DNA of 64,000 bases from Thiomicrorhabdus sp. Kp2 (GCF_000478585.1 NZ_ARWI01000001.1:186001-250000); one strand, 5' to 3'. Counted from the stretch's first letter, positions 36,262 through 47,202 are shown. Translations and numbers: made by a program. The notes: a model not told the origin generated them from the letters alone.

Positions 36262-37602
36262 TTAAGCTTCCTCAGCTGCTGTAACAGACATTCCCACTTC
36301 ATTAATTAATGAAAGAAATGTTGGAAAAGAAGTATTTACGTTTGCACAATCATCAATCACAATTTCTGAGACAGCATTAATGCCAGCGATAGTCATCGCC
36401 ATAGAAATACGGTGATCGTGATGGCTTTGAATTTCAGCACTTTGAACAGACTGCACACCACCGTTAATAATCATTCCATCAGGCGTTGGTAAAGCATCAA
36501 TACCCACCGCTACAAGTGCATCAGCCATAACTTGAATACGGTCAGATTCTTTAACACGAAGTTCTTCTGCACCAGTTAATACCGTTTGCCCTTGAGCCGT
36601 TGAGGCAACCACAAACAATACTGGAAACTCATCAATAGCCAAAGCAACTAACTCTTCTGGAATCTCAATACCTTTTAATGGTGCGTATTGAATATGTATA
36701 TCCGCTACAGGCTCACCACCTACTTCATGGTGGTTTTCTAGCGTAATATTGGCACCCATCAACTTAAGAATATCAACAACACCAACACGAGTTGGATTCA
36801 TACCAACGTGCTCAATCACCAAATCAGAATCTTTAGAAACTGCTGCTGCGGCCATAAAAAATGCAGCCGAAGAGATATCCGATGGCACATCAATATGACG
36901 AGCAGTTAATTTACCGCCACCTTGCAAGCAGGCTTTCATTTGCTGTGCATCAATTTTAGTGGATTCTACTTTATAACCAAAACCATTTAACATGCGTTCT
37001 GTGTGGTCACGAGTGGGTGCTGGTTCTAATGCACAGGTTTGACCATCTGCAAATAATCCCGCTAATAAAACACACGACTTAACCTGAGCACTCGCCATTG
37101 GTAAAGTGTAGTCAATTGCTTTTAAAGCTTGGCCTTTACCTCGAATAATCATTGGTAAGGTTCCACCTTCTGCTGTTTCTAGTTCAGCACCCATCTCTCT
37201 TAAAGGGTCTGTCACTCGTTTCATTGGACGTTTAGATAAGGAGGCGTCACCAATCAGTTCGCAATCAAAATCTTGCCCAGCTAAAATCCCAGCCAACAAA
37301 CGTGTAGACGTTCCTGAGTTTCCCATATCAAGTGGTTTATTTGGTTTTTTAAGACCTCGCAAGCCAACCCCGTGAATGGTCACATTTCCGTCATTCGGCC
37401 CTTCAATTTTTACACCCATTTCGCGGAATGCTTGTAATGTAGCCAATGCATCATCACCTTCTAGAAACCCTGTAACAGTGGTTGTTCCTTCCGCTAATGC
37501 ACCTAGCATTATACTTCTGTGAGAGATGGATTTATCGCCAGGAACACGTACACGACCTTTAATAGTGCCACCAGGTTGAACTTTGAATTTTACGTTTGCC
37601 AT
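36262..37602 (-). CDS. aroA: EPSP synthase (3-phosphoshikimate 1-carboxyvinyltransferase)
   Basis: This 446-residue shikimate-pathway enzyme has the motifs GDKSISHRSIMLGALAEG (residues about 23-40), DMGNSGTSTRLLAG, IGDASLSKRPMKRV, and a late RVKESDRI-type VKESDRIQVM. By eye the active-site segment is closer to the class II than to the E. coli type I form. It is in the standard aromatic-biosynthesis run with tyrA and cmk. Confidence 0.95.
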   Translation of the reverse strand: MANVKFKVQPGGTIKGRVRVPGDKSISHRSIMLGALAEGTTTVTGFLEGDDALATLQAFREMGVKIEGPNDGNVTIHGVGLRGLKKPNKPLDMGNSGTSTRLLAGILAGQDFDCELIGDASLSKRPMKRVTDPLREMGAELETAEGGTLPMIIRGKGQALKAIDYTLPMASAQVKSCVLLAGLFADGQTCALEPAPTRDHTERMLNGFGYKVESTKIDAQQMKACLQGGGKLTARHIDVPSDISSAAFFMAAAAVSKDSDLVIEHVGMNPTRVGVVDILKLMGANITLENHHEVGGEPVADIHIQYAPLKGIEIPEELVALAIDEFPVLFVVASTAQGQTVLTGAEELRVKESDRIQVMADALVAVGIDALPTPDGMIINGGVQSVQSAEIQSHHDHRISMAMTIAGINAVSEIVIDDCANVNTSFPTFLSLINEVGMSVTAAEEA

Positions 37603-37666
37603 AGTATTTAGTATCTTTTAGCGTTTAATTTGAATTGGATTTATTTTAAGCGTAATGACTGTATCA

Positions 37667-38539
37667 TTAGCTTTTATTTACGATGTGTTTATCACGCGCT
37701 CTTTTTGCTTCATCAAACAATTGATAAAGGGCATTAGCATCTTTAGCTTCTACAAGCTTGGTTAATTGCTCAATGGCAACACCATAATTTTTAAGCCATT
37801 TTACAATGGCTTCTGAGTTGTATATTGCAATATCTCGCCACATCACTGCATCACTCGATGCAATACGGGTAAAGTCTCTAAAACCACCCGCGGTGTATTG
37901 AAACACATCACCCAACTCTTCATGCTCGTTCAACATATCTACGAGAGAAAAAGCCAGAAGATGCGGCAGGTGGCTGGTTGCTGCAAATATTTCATCGTGC
38001 TGTTGAGCACTCATAACTTCAACTTTAGCCCCTAAAGCTTGCCATAAAGCCTGCACGGTTTCCACAGACGCTTTAGCGGTGTTTTGGTTTGGCGTTAAAA
38101 TCACACGATGATCTATGTATAAATCTTCATCAGCCGCGGTTACACCACTTTTTTCTTTACCCGCAATAGGGTGACCAGGCACAAAGTTAACAGGTAATTC
38201 ACCAAACACTTCTAAAGCGGATAAGATCACACTGCTTTTGGCGCTGCCACCATCAGTAATAATGGTGTGTTCAGACAAGTACGGCTTCATTAATTCAAGT
38301 GAACTTTTCATTGCACCCAACGGGACAGCCAGAAACACTAAATCACTGTTTTCTACGGCTTCAGCCATATCCAAAGAAAAAGAGTCAATAACACCTAGTT
38401 CAATCGCTGTTTGTAAGTTTTGCGGATTCTGACCAAAGCCCATAACCTCGTCTACCAGGCCTGCCTTTTTCAATCCCTTTGCAAAGGAACCGCCTATTAA
38501 ACCTACGCCAACAATGGTTATTTTCTTTAATGTTTTCAA
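37667..38539 (-). CDS. tyrA: Prephenate dehydrogenase
   Basis: The 290-residue NAD(P)-dependent enzyme has the Rossmann motif GVGLIGGSFAKGL (residues about 11-23), the His region VPGHPIAGKEKSGV, and the helical C-terminal domain (AATSHLPHLLAFSL). It converts prephenate to 4-hydroxyphenylpyruvate for tyrosine. No chorismate mutase domain is attached. Confidence 0.93.
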   Translation of the reverse strand: MKTLKKITIVGVGLIGGSFAKGLKKAGLVDEVMGFGQNPQNLQTAIELGVIDSFSLDMAEAVENSDLVFLAVPLGAMKSSLELMKPYLSEHTIITDGGSAKSSVILSALEVFGELPVNFVPGHPIAGKEKSGVTAADEDLYIDHRVILTPNQNTAKASVETVQALWQALGAKVEVMSAQQHDEIFAATSHLPHLLAFSLVDMLNEHEELGDVFQYTAGGFRDFTRIASSDAVMWRDIAIYNSEAIVKWLKNYGVAIEQLTKLVEAKDANALYQLFDEAKRARDKHIVNKS

Positions 38540-38550
38540 TTTATATCTAC

Positions 38551-39681
38551 TTATGATTGGTCAGCTAGAACAGTTTTTAAAGCGTCTATGAAATGAGCAT
38601 TTTCAATCTGTGTGCCAATTGATACTCTTAAATACTGCATAATTCCGTAATTGGCGACTGGTCTTACAATTACACCTTGTTCAAGTAAGCTTTGGTTATA
38701 GTGCAAAGCGTCTTCACCTAAGTCGATACACACAAAATTTCCAACTGACGGTATGTGTTTTATTTCTAATTCATCAAGCGCATCAATAATTTGACGCATT
38801 CCCTGCTGATTGACCTTAACTGCTTCTGCAACAAATTCTTGGTCTTGTAAAGCAGCAATGGCAGCCACTTGCGCAAACTGATTCACATTAAAAGGTTCGC
38901 GTACCTGGTTGATATATTGAATGGTTTCTACATTCCCCACCATATAACCTAAACGTAATGAAGCTAAACCATAGGCTTTTGAAAAAGTACGTGAAATCAA
39001 TAGGTTTGGGTACATTTTTAAATAATCAATACCATCAAAATATTCATTTTCATCCATAAAAGATTGTGCATACTCAACATAAGCTTCATCTAACACCACA
39101 ATCACTTTTTGGGGAACTTGGCTAATAAAGTCCTGCCACTCTGTACGAGTAAAAAATGTGCCTGTTGGATTGTTTGGGTTAGCAATATAGATAATTTTAG
39201 TTTTATCAGTAATCGCCGCTAACATGGCTGTTAAATCATGCCCCCAATTTTTTGCGGGCACTTCAACCCCAGTTGCACCCACCACCTGAGCAGAGATTGG
39301 GTAAACCGCAAATGCGTATTGTGAATAGATAATCTCATCACCAGGCCCAGCAAAAACGCGTGCAACCAATTCCAGCAATTCATTTGAACCGTTACCCACA
39401 GCAATTTGTTCTTTTTGCACCTTTAAAAATTCAGCTAAACGGGCTTTTAAATCATAAGCACTACCATCTGGATAACGAGCAATGTTTTGTAGCTCATTTT
39501 CAATCGCCTTAAGAGCGTGTTCACTGCACCCTAAAGGGTTTTCATTTGACGCTAGCTTAGTTATAGAGTCTAAGCCTAGCTCTCTTTGTAGTTCACTCAC
39601 TGGTTTACCAGGAATATAAGGGTGAATTCCTAAAACCTGTGGTTGAACCTGATCACAAAAAGACGTGGAATGTGTTGTCAT
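38551..39681 (-). CDS. hisC: Histidinol-phosphate/aromatic aminotransferase
   Basis: This 376-residue fold-type I aminotransferase has substrate-binding LASNENPLGCS, PLP-contacting IANPNNPTGTFF, Asp in VVLDEAYVEY, and the PLP Lys in SRTFSKAYGLASLRLGY around residue 232. Placement between pheA and tyrA suggests that aromatic transamination is at least part of its job, with a second hisC possibly elsewhere. Confidence 0.93.
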   Translation of the reverse strand: MTTHSTSFCDQVQPQVLGIHPYIPGKPVSELQRELGLDSITKLASNENPLGCSEHALKAIENELQNIARYPDGSAYDLKARLAEFLKVQKEQIAVGNGSNELLELVARVFAGPGDEIIYSQYAFAVYPISAQVVGATGVEVPAKNWGHDLTAMLAAITDKTKIIYIANPNNPTGTFFTRTEWQDFISQVPQKVIVVLDEAYVEYAQSFMDENEYFDGIDYLKMYPNLLISRTFSKAYGLASLRLGYMVGNVETIQYINQVREPFNVNQFAQVAAIAALQDQEFVAEAVKVNQQGMRQIIDALDELEIKHIPSVGNFVCIDLGEDALHYNQSLLEQGVIVRPVANYGIMQYLRVSIGTQIENAHFIDALKTVLADQS

Positions 39682-39725
39682 ATATAAACCTAATTAAAGA
39701 GGTAAAAGATATTCAGATAGAGAAA

Positions 39726-40817
39726 CTAAAGAGGAGAAACGGGAAATGACCCAAGTAACTTGTAAAAAGCGGCATTTTGCTCAACTTCCGCTAAAGCACT
39801 TTTTACATTGTCATCCTCTTTGTGTCCTAATACATCAATAAAGAAAATATAGTCCCATTTTTTATCGGTTGATGGACGAGAGATAATGCGGGTCATATTA
39901 ATATTGCGTTTACTAAAACAACTTAAAACATCCAATAAAGCCCCAGCTTTATTATGAATCGACAAAATTAACGCCGTTTTATCTTCACCGCTTGGCTGAG
40001 TTGATTCTTTGCCAATCACCCAAAACTTGGTGGTGTTATCTTTAAAGTCTTCAATATTCGATTCTAAAATATTTAACTGATAAAGCTGAGCAGCTTGGTC
40101 AGAAGCAATCGCGGCTAAAGACGAATCACTCTGTGCCATTTTTGCCGCTAAGGCGTTTGAGTCTACCGCTTCAATCTCTGCCCAAGGTAGGTTGTTTTTT
40201 AACCACTGCTCACACTGCCCCAAGGCTTGTTGATGTGCCACCACTTTTTTAATCGACTCATGCGATTGCGCTTTGGACATTAAACAGTGATGAATCGGTA
40301 AATCGACCTCACCAGAAATTTGAAGTTTGGTTTTCATTAACTCATTTTGGGTTGACTTAACCACACCTTCTGATGAATTTTCTACTGGCACAATACCGTA
40401 ATTAGCTTCACCTTTTTCAACGGCTGTAAAAACATCTTCAATGGTAGAAACCGCAACCGCATGAGCAGAAGAACCAAATTGTTTAACCACACTTGCATGA
40501 GAATAACTGCCTTCTGGCCCAAGATAAGCCACAGAAACAGGCTGTTCTAATGCCAAACAGGCCGACATAATTTCTCTAAACAGTTTAGCCATCTCAACAT
40601 CAGGCAATAAGCTAGTATTACGCTCTTTTACCGCACGTAATACCTGTGCTTCACGCTCTGGTCGGTAAAACACTGCATTAACATTTCCACCCTGGGTTTT
40701 AATGTCCGCCACTTTTTGAGCACACGCAGCTCGTTGGCCAATGAGCTCTTGAATTTGTGCATCAATCGCATCAATCTGGTTACGAATTTCGGTTAATTGT
40801 GCCTGTTCCGTTGTCAT
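39726..40817 (-). CDS. pheA: Bifunctional chorismate mutase/prephenate dehydratase
   Basis: The 363-residue protein has an N-terminal AroQ-type chorismate mutase (residues about 8-88). The dehydratase domain starts at VAYLGPEGSYSHASV near 97, with the conserved ENSSEGVV segment. A C-terminal ACT domain (LILSIHNKAGALLDVLSCF, ISRPS) gives phenylalanine feedback control. No leader peptide with Phe codons was found upstream. Confidence 0.95.
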   Translation of the reverse strand: MTTEQAQLTEIRNQIDAIDAQIQELIGQRAACAQKVADIKTQGGNVNAVFYRPEREAQVLRAVKERNTSLLPDVEMAKLFREIMSACLALEQPVSVAYLGPEGSYSHASVVKQFGSSAHAVAVSTIEDVFTAVEKGEANYGIVPVENSSEGVVKSTQNELMKTKLQISGEVDLPIHHCLMSKAQSHESIKKVVAHQQALGQCEQWLKNNLPWAEIEAVDSNALAAKMAQSDSSLAAIASDQAAQLYQLNILESNIEDFKDNTTKFWVIGKESTQPSGEDKTALILSIHNKAGALLDVLSCFSKRNINMTRIISRPSTDKKWDYIFFIDVLGHKEDDNVKSALAEVEQNAAFYKLLGSFPVSPL

Positions 40818-40872
40818 TAAAAAGCCTGCTGTAAATTTAAATTTCTCTGGATTTTAAGGTGTCTATCTTAAG

Positions 40873-41967
40873 CTATGCGTTTTCAGCTGCAAATCGTTTC
40901 ATAAAATCAATCAAGGCATCAATACCCTCTTCTGGCATAGCATTATAGATACTTGCTCGCATACCGCCAAATGCTTTATGCCCTTTTAAACTTAACAGGC
41001 CTGCTGCTTTTGACTGCTCTAAAAAAGCAGAATCAAATTCAGCATTACTTAAGTTGAAGGTTACATTCATCCAAGAGCGCTCAGAAACTTTGATGTTATT
41101 TGAATAAAAGCTTGAGGCATCAATGTAGTCATACAGTTTTTGCGCTTTACGTTCATTGATTTGAGAGATTGCGTGTACACCGCCAATGTCTTTAAGCCAC
41201 TCAAATACCAGGCCTGCTAAGTACCAAGCATAGGTTGCGGGTGTATTAAACATAGACTCATTATTAGCATACACATCCCAGTTCATTAGGGTTGGGGTAT
41301 CACTACGTGCATTACCTAATAAATCTTCACGCACAATCACAATGGCTAAACCAGCTGGCCCAATATTCTTTTGAGCACCCGCGTAAATCATGGCGTATTT
41401 ACTTACATCAATTTCACGACACATGATATTCGATGACATGTCCGCAATAACAGGTTTGCCTTGAGCAAAAATCGTTTCTAAATGCTCATCTTTTAGTTCT
41501 AAACCAGTGATCGTTTCATTAACACAAATATGAATATACTTAGCATCTGCAGAAAACTTCCACTCACTCTGTGCTGGTACTTCCGTAGGGTTATCTTCTT
41601 GCCCACCCGCCACTACATTTACATTCGCGTAACGACTGGCTTCTTTAATCGCTTTGGTTGACCAAACACCCGTATTTAAGTAATCAACCGTGTCGTTTTG
41701 TTCAGCTAAATTCATTGGAATCGCCGCAAACTGTAACGAAGCGCCACCGTGCGTAAAAATCACTTTATAGTTATCTGGAATTTGCATGACATCGCGTAAA
41801 TTCGCTTCCATCTTGTGCGCAACTTCCATGTACTCTTTACTGCGATGACTCATTTCCATGACTGACATACCCGTAGATTGCCAATCTAAAAACTCAGCGG
41901 CCGCTTTGCGCATTACCGCTTCAGGTAACATTGCGGGGCCCGCACTAAAATTAAATGCTCTTGACAT
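40873..41967 (-). CDS. serC: Phosphoserine aminotransferase
   Basis: The 364-residue PLP enzyme begins FNFSAGPAMLPEAV and carries the PLP Lys in IYAGAQKNIGPAGLA around residue 198. It makes 3-phosphoserine and also serves pyridoxal phosphate synthesis. The ribosome-binding site GAGGAA lies between the ATG and an upstream iterated palindrome. Confidence 0.96.
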   Translation of the reverse strand: MSRAFNFSAGPAMLPEAVMRKAAAEFLDWQSTGMSVMEMSHRSKEYMEVAHKMEANLRDVMQIPDNYKVIFTHGGASLQFAAIPMNLAEQNDTVDYLNTGVWSTKAIKEASRYANVNVVAGGQEDNPTEVPAQSEWKFSADAKYIHICVNETITGLELKDEHLETIFAQGKPVIADMSSNIMCREIDVSKYAMIYAGAQKNIGPAGLAIVIVREDLLGNARSDTPTLMNWDVYANNESMFNTPATYAWYLAGLVFEWLKDIGGVHAISQINERKAQKLYDYIDASSFYSNNIKVSERSWMNVTFNLSNAEFDSAFLEQSKAAGLLSLKGHKAFGGMRASIYNAMPEEGIDALIDFMKRFAAENA

Positions 41968-41984
41968 TTTATTTCCTCAAATAT

Positions 41985-41996
41985 ACCAGGCCTGGT
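41985..41996. repeat. Palindrome ACCAGGCCTGGT, copy 12 (5' of serC)
   Basis: Only 18 bases before the serC ATG, one of two copies placed at a gene's 5' end. Confidence 0.95.
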
Positions 41997-42051
41997 AAGT
42001 TTATAAATATCTTTATAAATATCATACTGTTACTTACCAGACCTATAACGC

Positions 42052-42087
42052 AAAAAGAACTCAATACCCAAGGATATTAAGCTCTTT
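42052..42087 (-). terminator. gyrA terminator
   Basis: A 16-bp stem with three G-U wobbles (AAAGAGCTTAATATCC with its partner at 42054-42069) is followed by TTTTTG on the minus strand. serC therefore probably has its own promoter in the 85 bases that follow. Confidence 0.75.
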
Positions 42088-42104
42088 ATGGTTTCATTGA
42101 TTAT

Positions 42105-44759
42105 TTATTCAGCTGAATTTTTATCAGCAGATTGTTCATTTTCTGGATCAGCTACGTTGCCTTCTTCAGTTTGAGTGGTTGCTACTACTTCACCCTCAAT
42201 GACGCCATCCATTTCAACTTCCATCTCTTCATCAATATCATCTTCGATATCAACTACGGCTAGGCCAACAACCTGCTCTCCCTTACCAACATTGATAAGT
42301 TTAACACCTTGAGTATTACGACCTACCACCGAGATTTCAGATACACGTGTTCTAACTAAAGTGGCTTTATTGGTGATAAGCACAATTTCTTGCTCTGGCG
42401 AAACCGACACCGCTGAAACCACAGGACCATTACGATCAGTTGTTTTAATAGAGATAACACCTTGACCACCACGATTAATAGTTGAGTAGTCTTCAACTGG
42501 TGTACATTTACCAAAACCATGCTCCGTTGCCGTTAAGATTAATGCATCAGGTTTAGCGACTTGCATGCTAATCACCTTAGCATCCACCAGTTTCATACCT
42601 CTTACACCGCGTGCCGTACGTCCCATAACACGCACATCACTCTCTTTAAAGCGAATCGCTTTACCGATATCACTGAACAACATAATCTCTTGTTCACCAT
42701 CCGTAAGAGCTGTTCCAACTAATTCATCATCATCTAATAAGTCAACCGCAATAATACCGTTGGCACGTGGGCGAGAGAAGTCTTTAAGAGCAACACGCTT
42801 AACAATTGAGTTACGAGTGGCCATAAAGACCACACGTTCATCAAATTCGTTTACTGGTAGAACAGAAGTAATAACTTCATTTTCTTCAAGCGGCAAAACA
42901 TTCACAATTGGTTTACCACGGCTACCACGGCTCGCTAAAGGTAACTGCCATGTTTTTTGCCAGTAAAGTTTACCTTTGTTTGAGAAGCAAAGCAGCATGT
43001 CATGGGTACTCGCCACAAACAATTGACCAACTTCATCTTCTTCTTTCATAGCCGTTGCCGACTTACCACGCCCACCACGTTTTTGTGCACGGTAATCACT
43101 CAATGGTTGAGTTTTAATATAGCCATCTTGAGACAGCGTCACAATACGATCTTCAACCGCAATTAAATCTTCTGCATCAAGGTCTTGGTAGCTGTAGTCA
43201 ATTTCTGTTCTACGTGCATCACCAAAATTTTCAATAACTTCTAGTAACTCTTCTTTTACCACCTCAGTTAAGCGGTCTGGATTTCTTAAAATCTCTAAGA
43301 ACTCGGCTATTTTAAGAATTAAGCCTTTGTACTCTTCAATGATTTTATCTTGTTCTAAACCCGTTAAACGGTGTAGACGCATCTCTAAAATTGCTTGAGC
43401 TTGAGTCGGTGATAATTTATAGGTTGCGCCGTCTGCACCAAACCCTTCTGGTAGGTCTTCAGGGCGAACGTCTTTCATCTCAACATTTTCAAGCAGATCA
43501 ACCACTGCACCAATAGCCCACGCTTTTTCAAGCATGCGTTCTTTAGCCACAGCAGGGCTTGGAGACGCCTTGATAAGCTCGATCATCTCATCAATATTAT
43601 TCAGCGCAACCGCCAAGCCTTCTAAGATATGCGCTTTTTCACGTGCTTTACGCAAATCAAAAATGGTACGACGAGTAACCACTTCACGACGATGTTTAAC
43701 AAACGCTTCTACCACTTGTTTTAAGTTAAGTAGTTTTGGCTGACCATCAATCAGTGCCACCATATTCACGCCAAACACCGTTTGCATTGATGTTTGTTTA
43801 AATAGGTTGTTAATCACGACTTCAGGTACTTCACCACGACGAAGTTCGATAACGATTCGCATACCATCTTTATCGGACTCATCTCTTAAGCCAGTAATGC
43901 CTTCAATCTTTTTCTCTTTAACCAATTCAGCAATACGCTCAATCAATTTAGCTTTATTCACTTGGTAAGGAAGTTCATTCACAATAATTTGTGATTTACC
44001 TGACTTATCCGTTTCAACGGCTGTTTTAGAACGAATTTTTACTCGACCACGCCCTGTTTCATAGGCTTCGCGAATCCCAGAGGTACCATTGATTAATCCG
44101 TGGGTTGGGAAGTCTGGGCCTGGGATATGCTCCATTAGACCTGCAACATCAATTTCAGGGTTTTCAATGTAAGCCAAACACGCATTCACGGTTTCAGTAA
44201 TGTTGTGTGGCGGAATATTGGTCGCCATACCCACCGCGATACCAGAAGAACCATTCACTAATAGGTTTGGAATACGAGTAGGTAATACGTTCGGTTCAGA
44301 TTCAGAACCATCATAGTTTTCAGAGAAATTAACCGTCTCTTTCTCAAGATCCGCTAACAGCTGATGCGCAATCTTTGACATACGTATTTCTGTATAACGC
44401 ATCGCCGCAGGCGAATCACCATCTACCGAACCGAAGTTACCTTGACCATCAACCAGCATATAACGTAATGAGAAAGGCTGTGCCATACGTACAATCGTGT
44501 CATATACAGCCGTATCACCATGAGGGTGATATTTACCGATTACGTCACCGACAATACGTGCCGATTTCTTGTAAGGCTTATTAAAGTCATTACTAAGCTC
44601 ATTCATCGCATATAAAACACGACGATGAACAGGTTTCAAACCATCTCTTACATCTGGAAGTGCTCGCCCAACAATTACGCTCATGGCATAACTTAAATAG
44701 GACTGCTCCATCTCATCTTCTAGAGCAATAGGAATAATTTCGCGTGCAAACTCTGACAT
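42105..44759 (-). CDS. gyrA: DNA gyrase subunit A
   Basis: This 884-residue topoisomerase subunit has the DNA-breakage Tyr in [11 protein letters not shown] around residue 122. The QRDR segment [10 protein letters not shown] has Thr at the position of E. coli Ser83, a natural variant in several gammaproteobacteria. The C-terminal beta-pinwheel carries the GyrA box QKRGGRGK around residue 560. The acidic C-terminal tail is long. Confidence 0.97.
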   Translation of the reverse strand: MSEFAREIIPIALEDEMEQSYLSYAMSVIVGRALPDVRDGLKPVHRRVLYAMNELSNDFNKPYKKSARIVGDVIGKYHPHGDTAVYDTIVRMAQPFSLRYMLVDGQGNFGSVDGDSPAAMRYTEIRMSKIAHQLLADLEKETVNFSENYDGSESEPNVLPTRIPNLLVNGSSGIAVGMATNIPPHNITETVNACLAYIENPEIDVAGLMEHIPGPDFPTHGLINGTSGIREAYETGRGRVKIRSKTAVETDKSGKSQIIVNELPYQVNKAKLIERIAELVKEKKIEGITGLRDESDKDGMRIVIELRRGEVPEVVINNLFKQTSMQTVFGVNMVALIDGQPKLLNLKQVVEAFVKHRREVVTRRTIFDLRKAREKAHILEGLAVALNNIDEMIELIKASPSPAVAKERMLEKAWAIGAVVDLLENVEMKDVRPEDLPEGFGADGATYKLSPTQAQAILEMRLHRLTGLEQDKIIEEYKGLILKIAEFLEILRNPDRLTEVVKEELLEVIENFGDARRTEIDYSYQDLDAEDLIAVEDRIVTLSQDGYIKTQPLSDYRAQKRGGRGKSATAMKEEDEVGQLFVASTHDMLLCFSNKGKLYWQKTWQLPLASRGSRGKPIVNVLPLEENEVITSVLPVNEFDERVVFMATRNSIVKRVALKDFSRPRANGIIAVDLLDDDELVGTALTDGEQEIMLFSDIGKAIRFKESDVRVMGRTARGVRGMKLVDAKVISMQVAKPDALILTATEHGFGKCTPVEDYSTINRGGQGVISIKTTDRNGPVVSAVSVSPEQEIVLITNKATLVRTRVSEISVVGRNTQGVKLINVGKGEQVVGLAVVDIEDDIDEEMEVEMDGVIEGEVVATTQTEEGNVADPENEQSADKNSAE

Positions 44760-44840
44760 TTAATATCCATCTATTAAGTGAAAACTATAAAAAAACCTGA
44801 TTATATAGCAAATAAAGCCCGTCTGGCGACAATATTATTA

Positions 44841-44861
44841 TTCTCGACCCCCTGTCGAGAA
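44841..44861. other. Hairpin in the gyrA-ubiG divergent region
   Basis: TTCTCGAC and GTCGAGAA form a perfect 8-bp inverted repeat around CCCCT. With the flanking divergent promoters (a TATAAT lies at 44966-44971 for ubiG) it could be an operator or leader structure. Confidence 0.4.
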
Positions 44862-45017
44862 TTAAAGAAAATCCCGTGAAGGCTACTAAAATTAAAAATA
44901 AGCGGTTTTTCGTCTGTTTTTTTGACAATTTAAGATTTAAGCTCAATCAAAATTACATAATCTCGTATAATTTTGTGTTCAAAACTCAAAAACCACCCTT
45001 AATCTTTAGAGAACAGC

Positions 45018-45737
45018 ATGGCATTAGAAGAAACAATGACAAGTAACGCAGATCAAAATGAACTCAATAACTTTAATCGTTTATCCAATACCTGGTGGGA
45101 TTTAGAAGGTGAATTTGCTGCCTTACATAAAATCAATCCATTCCGTGTGGAATTTATAGAAAAGCACCATTCAATCGCAGGTCAAAGCATTGTTGATATT
45201 GGCTGTGGTGGCGGAATACTATCAGAATCTCTTGCCAAAGCTGGCGCTGATGTAACAGGGATTGATTTAGCTAAAGACGTATTAACGGTTGCTAAACTTC
45301 ATGGTTTAGACAGCGGCGTTAAAGTGAATTATCAATTGATTGCCGCAGAACAGTATGCTGAAGAAAACCCTACAAAACACGATATGGTTACTTGCATGGA
45401 AATGCTTGAACACGTTCCAGACCCCGCTTCAATTATTCAAGCGGCTGCTAAATGCGTAAAACCTGGTGGCTGGGTGTTTTTCTCAACCTTAAACCGAAAT
45501 TATAAATCGTATTTACTGGCCATATTTGCCGCTGAACAAGTTTTAAACTTGGTGCCAAAAGGCACGCACACCCATGAAAAATTCATCACCCCTGCCGAGA
45601 TGGATGCCATGGCTCGTAATGCTGATTTATATTTAAGGGATTCCGCTGGTATTGAATTCAACCCTCTGTTAAATCGTTATGGATTAAACAAAGACGTAAG
45701 TGTCAACTACTTGCTTGCCTATCAAAAAGCGTTGTAA
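45018..45737 (+). CDS. ubiG: Ubiquinone biosynthesis O-methyltransferase
   Basis: The 239-residue SAM-dependent enzyme carries out both O-methylations of ubiquinone synthesis. Substrate-side WWDLEGEFAALHKINPFR (residues about 28-45) and SAM motif I VDIGCGGGILSESLAKAGA are diagnostic. First gene of a plus-strand run with a HAD phosphatase and an SDR, a conserved grouping. Confidence 0.95.
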   Translation: MALEETMTSNADQNELNNFNRLSNTWWDLEGEFAALHKINPFRVEFIEKHHSIAGQSIVDIGCGGGILSESLAKAGADVTGIDLAKDVLTVAKLHGLDSGVKVNYQLIAAEQYAEENPTKHDMVTCMEMLEHVPDPASIIQAAAKCVKPGGWVFFSTLNRNYKSYLLAIFAAEQVLNLVPKGTHTHEKFITPAEMDAMARNADLYLRDSAGIEFNPLLNRYGLNKDVSVNYLLAYQKAL

Positions 45738-45791
45738 TTCAATGCACCTAAACCCAACTATTCAATAAATTCAGAAAAATAGAGAAACTCA

Positions 45792-46448
45792 ATGTCCATA
45801 AAATGCGTTCTATTTGATTTAGACGGCACCCTGCTAGATACCTCATACGATTTTACTCACGCCCTTAAATTAACTTGTGAAGAGTTCAATCAACCTGTAC
45901 TGAATTATCAGGATATTAGAAGTACCGTTTCTAAAGGTGGTTTAGCCATGACTCAACTTGCTTTTCCTGGTATTGAAGGTGAAGAGCTAGAAAGTCGTAG
46001 ACAAATCTTTTTAAAACATTATTTTGAGAACATCAATCATCACACTCAAATCTTTCCAGGCCTGGTAGCTGGCCTAGATGCGCTGGCAGCCAAAAATATT
46101 CCCTGGGGGATTGTGACAAACAAGCCAACACATTTGACCGAAGCGTTATTGAAAAACTTTTCATTTAAAAGTAAGCCAAAATCTATCGTATGCGGGGACA
46201 CGCTTGCAACAAGAAAACCAAGTCCAGCCCCTATGTATTTAGCGGCCGATCAATGTGGTGTAGCCGCATCTGATTGTATTTATATTGGTGACCACCCTCG
46301 TGATATTGAGGCGGGCATTAATGCCAAAATGAAAACAGCCGCCGCTATGTATGGTTATTTACCAGCCGAAGCAACTGAAAAAGATTGGCCTGCAGACTAC
46401 TTCTTTCACACCCCTTTTGAATTAAGTCAGTTTATTCAAACGCTTTAA
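45792..46448 (+). CDS. HAD phosphatase (Gph/MupP-like)
   Basis: The 218-residue HAD hydrolase has motif I FDLDGTLLDTSYDF, motif II Thr in GIVTNKPTH, Lys in TRKPSPAP and motif IV GDHPRDIEAG. The order ubiG-HAD-SDR matches the mupP locus of Pseudomonas (MurNAc-6-phosphate recycling), so MupP activity is as likely as phosphoglycolate phosphatase. Confidence 0.88.
   Translation: MSIKCVLFDLDGTLLDTSYDFTHALKLTCEEFNQPVLNYQDIRSTVSKGGLAMTQLAFPGIEGEELESRRQIFLKHYFENINHHTQIFPGLVAGLDALAAKNIPWGIVTNKPTHLTEALLKNFSFKSKPKSIVCGDTLATRKPSPAPMYLAADQCGVAASDCIYIGDHPRDIEAGINAKMKTAAAMYGYLPAEATEKDWPADYFFHTPFELSQFIQTL
46056..46065. repeat. Palindrome core CCAGGCCTGG (within HAD phosphatase gene)
   Basis: Encodes F-P-G-L-V; left flank T instead of A. 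Confidence 0.9.
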
Positions 46449-46463
46449 TTAAAGGAATCAAAG

Positions 46464-47180
46464 ATGAAAACCTATTTAATTACTGGTGCCGCACAAGGTT
46501 TAGGCAAAGCCCTAGCTTTAAAACTTATTGCAGAAAACAACCAAGTTATCTTATTAGATAAAGAGTTAAAACGCCTTAATGCCTTCTATGATGAAATTGA
46601 ACAGTCGCCTCTCAATATTGATTTGGTTGCGCTATACCCAATGGATTTGTTAGGTGCAAATATTGATAACTATCAAGAGTTTAAAGAAAATATCTCCAAA
46701 GAGTATAGTGTATTAGACGGTGTCTTTTTAAACGCGGCGACCTTGCCCGCATTTACACCCATTGAACATTTTGACTATATGCAATGGTATGAAGTATTGC
46801 ACACTAACTTAAATGCCAACTTTCATCTTATTCAACAAACCCTACCGCTATTAGCCAACGCTAAAGAAGGTAAGCTTGTTGCCATCACGGATAACAATGT
46901 AAAACAACATCCAGCTTATTATGGTGCTTATGGTGTGGCTAAGGCGGGTTTAGAACAGCTATTAAAAACGGTAGCACAAGAGATAAAACAGAGCACAACA
47001 CACTGTTATTTAGCCAACCTAGAAACCTTTGCAACCGAATCGCGTGGGCGATTATTTCCTGGCGAAAACCCAACCGAACTCACCTCAGCAGAGGATATGG
47101 CCAGCTTTGTTATCGATTCAGTCTTTGATAAACCAATAATGACAACCACAGCCGATTTTGGAACAATAGAAAAACTGTAA
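46464..47180 (+). CDS. SDR family oxidoreductase (YciK-like)
   Basis: The 238-residue Rossmann protein has the dinucleotide motif TGAAQGLGKALAL (residues about 7-19), NAATLPAF near 92 in place of NNAG, and the catalytic YxxxK in YGAYGVAKAGLEQ around residue 155. Its locus is that of YciK in pseudomonads. The catalytic Ser position reads Thr/Asp (AITDNN), so activity may be altered. Substrate unknown. Confidence 0.8.
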   Translation: MKTYLITGAAQGLGKALALKLIAENNQVILLDKELKRLNAFYDEIEQSPLNIDLVALYPMDLLGANIDNYQEFKENISKEYSVLDGVFLNAATLPAFTPIEHFDYMQWYEVLHTNLNANFHLIQQTLPLLANAKEGKLVAITDNNVKQHPAYYGAYGVAKAGLEQLLKTVAQEIKQSTTHCYLANLETFATESRGRLFPGENPTELTSAEDMASFVIDSVFDKPIMTTTADFGTIEKL

Positions 47181-47190
47181 TTTAAGAGTT

Positions 47191-47202
47191 ACCAGGCCTG
47201 GT
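47191..47202. repeat. Palindrome ACCAGGCCTGGT, copy 13 (intergenic)
   Basis: Eleven bases past the SDR stop at the end of the ubiG run. No other terminator-like structure is seen there. Confidence 0.95.

Noticed and set aside
40818-40872. Phe-codon leader peptide upstream of pheA
   Set aside because: The short serC-pheA gap has no ORF with Phe codons and no attenuator-like hairpin.
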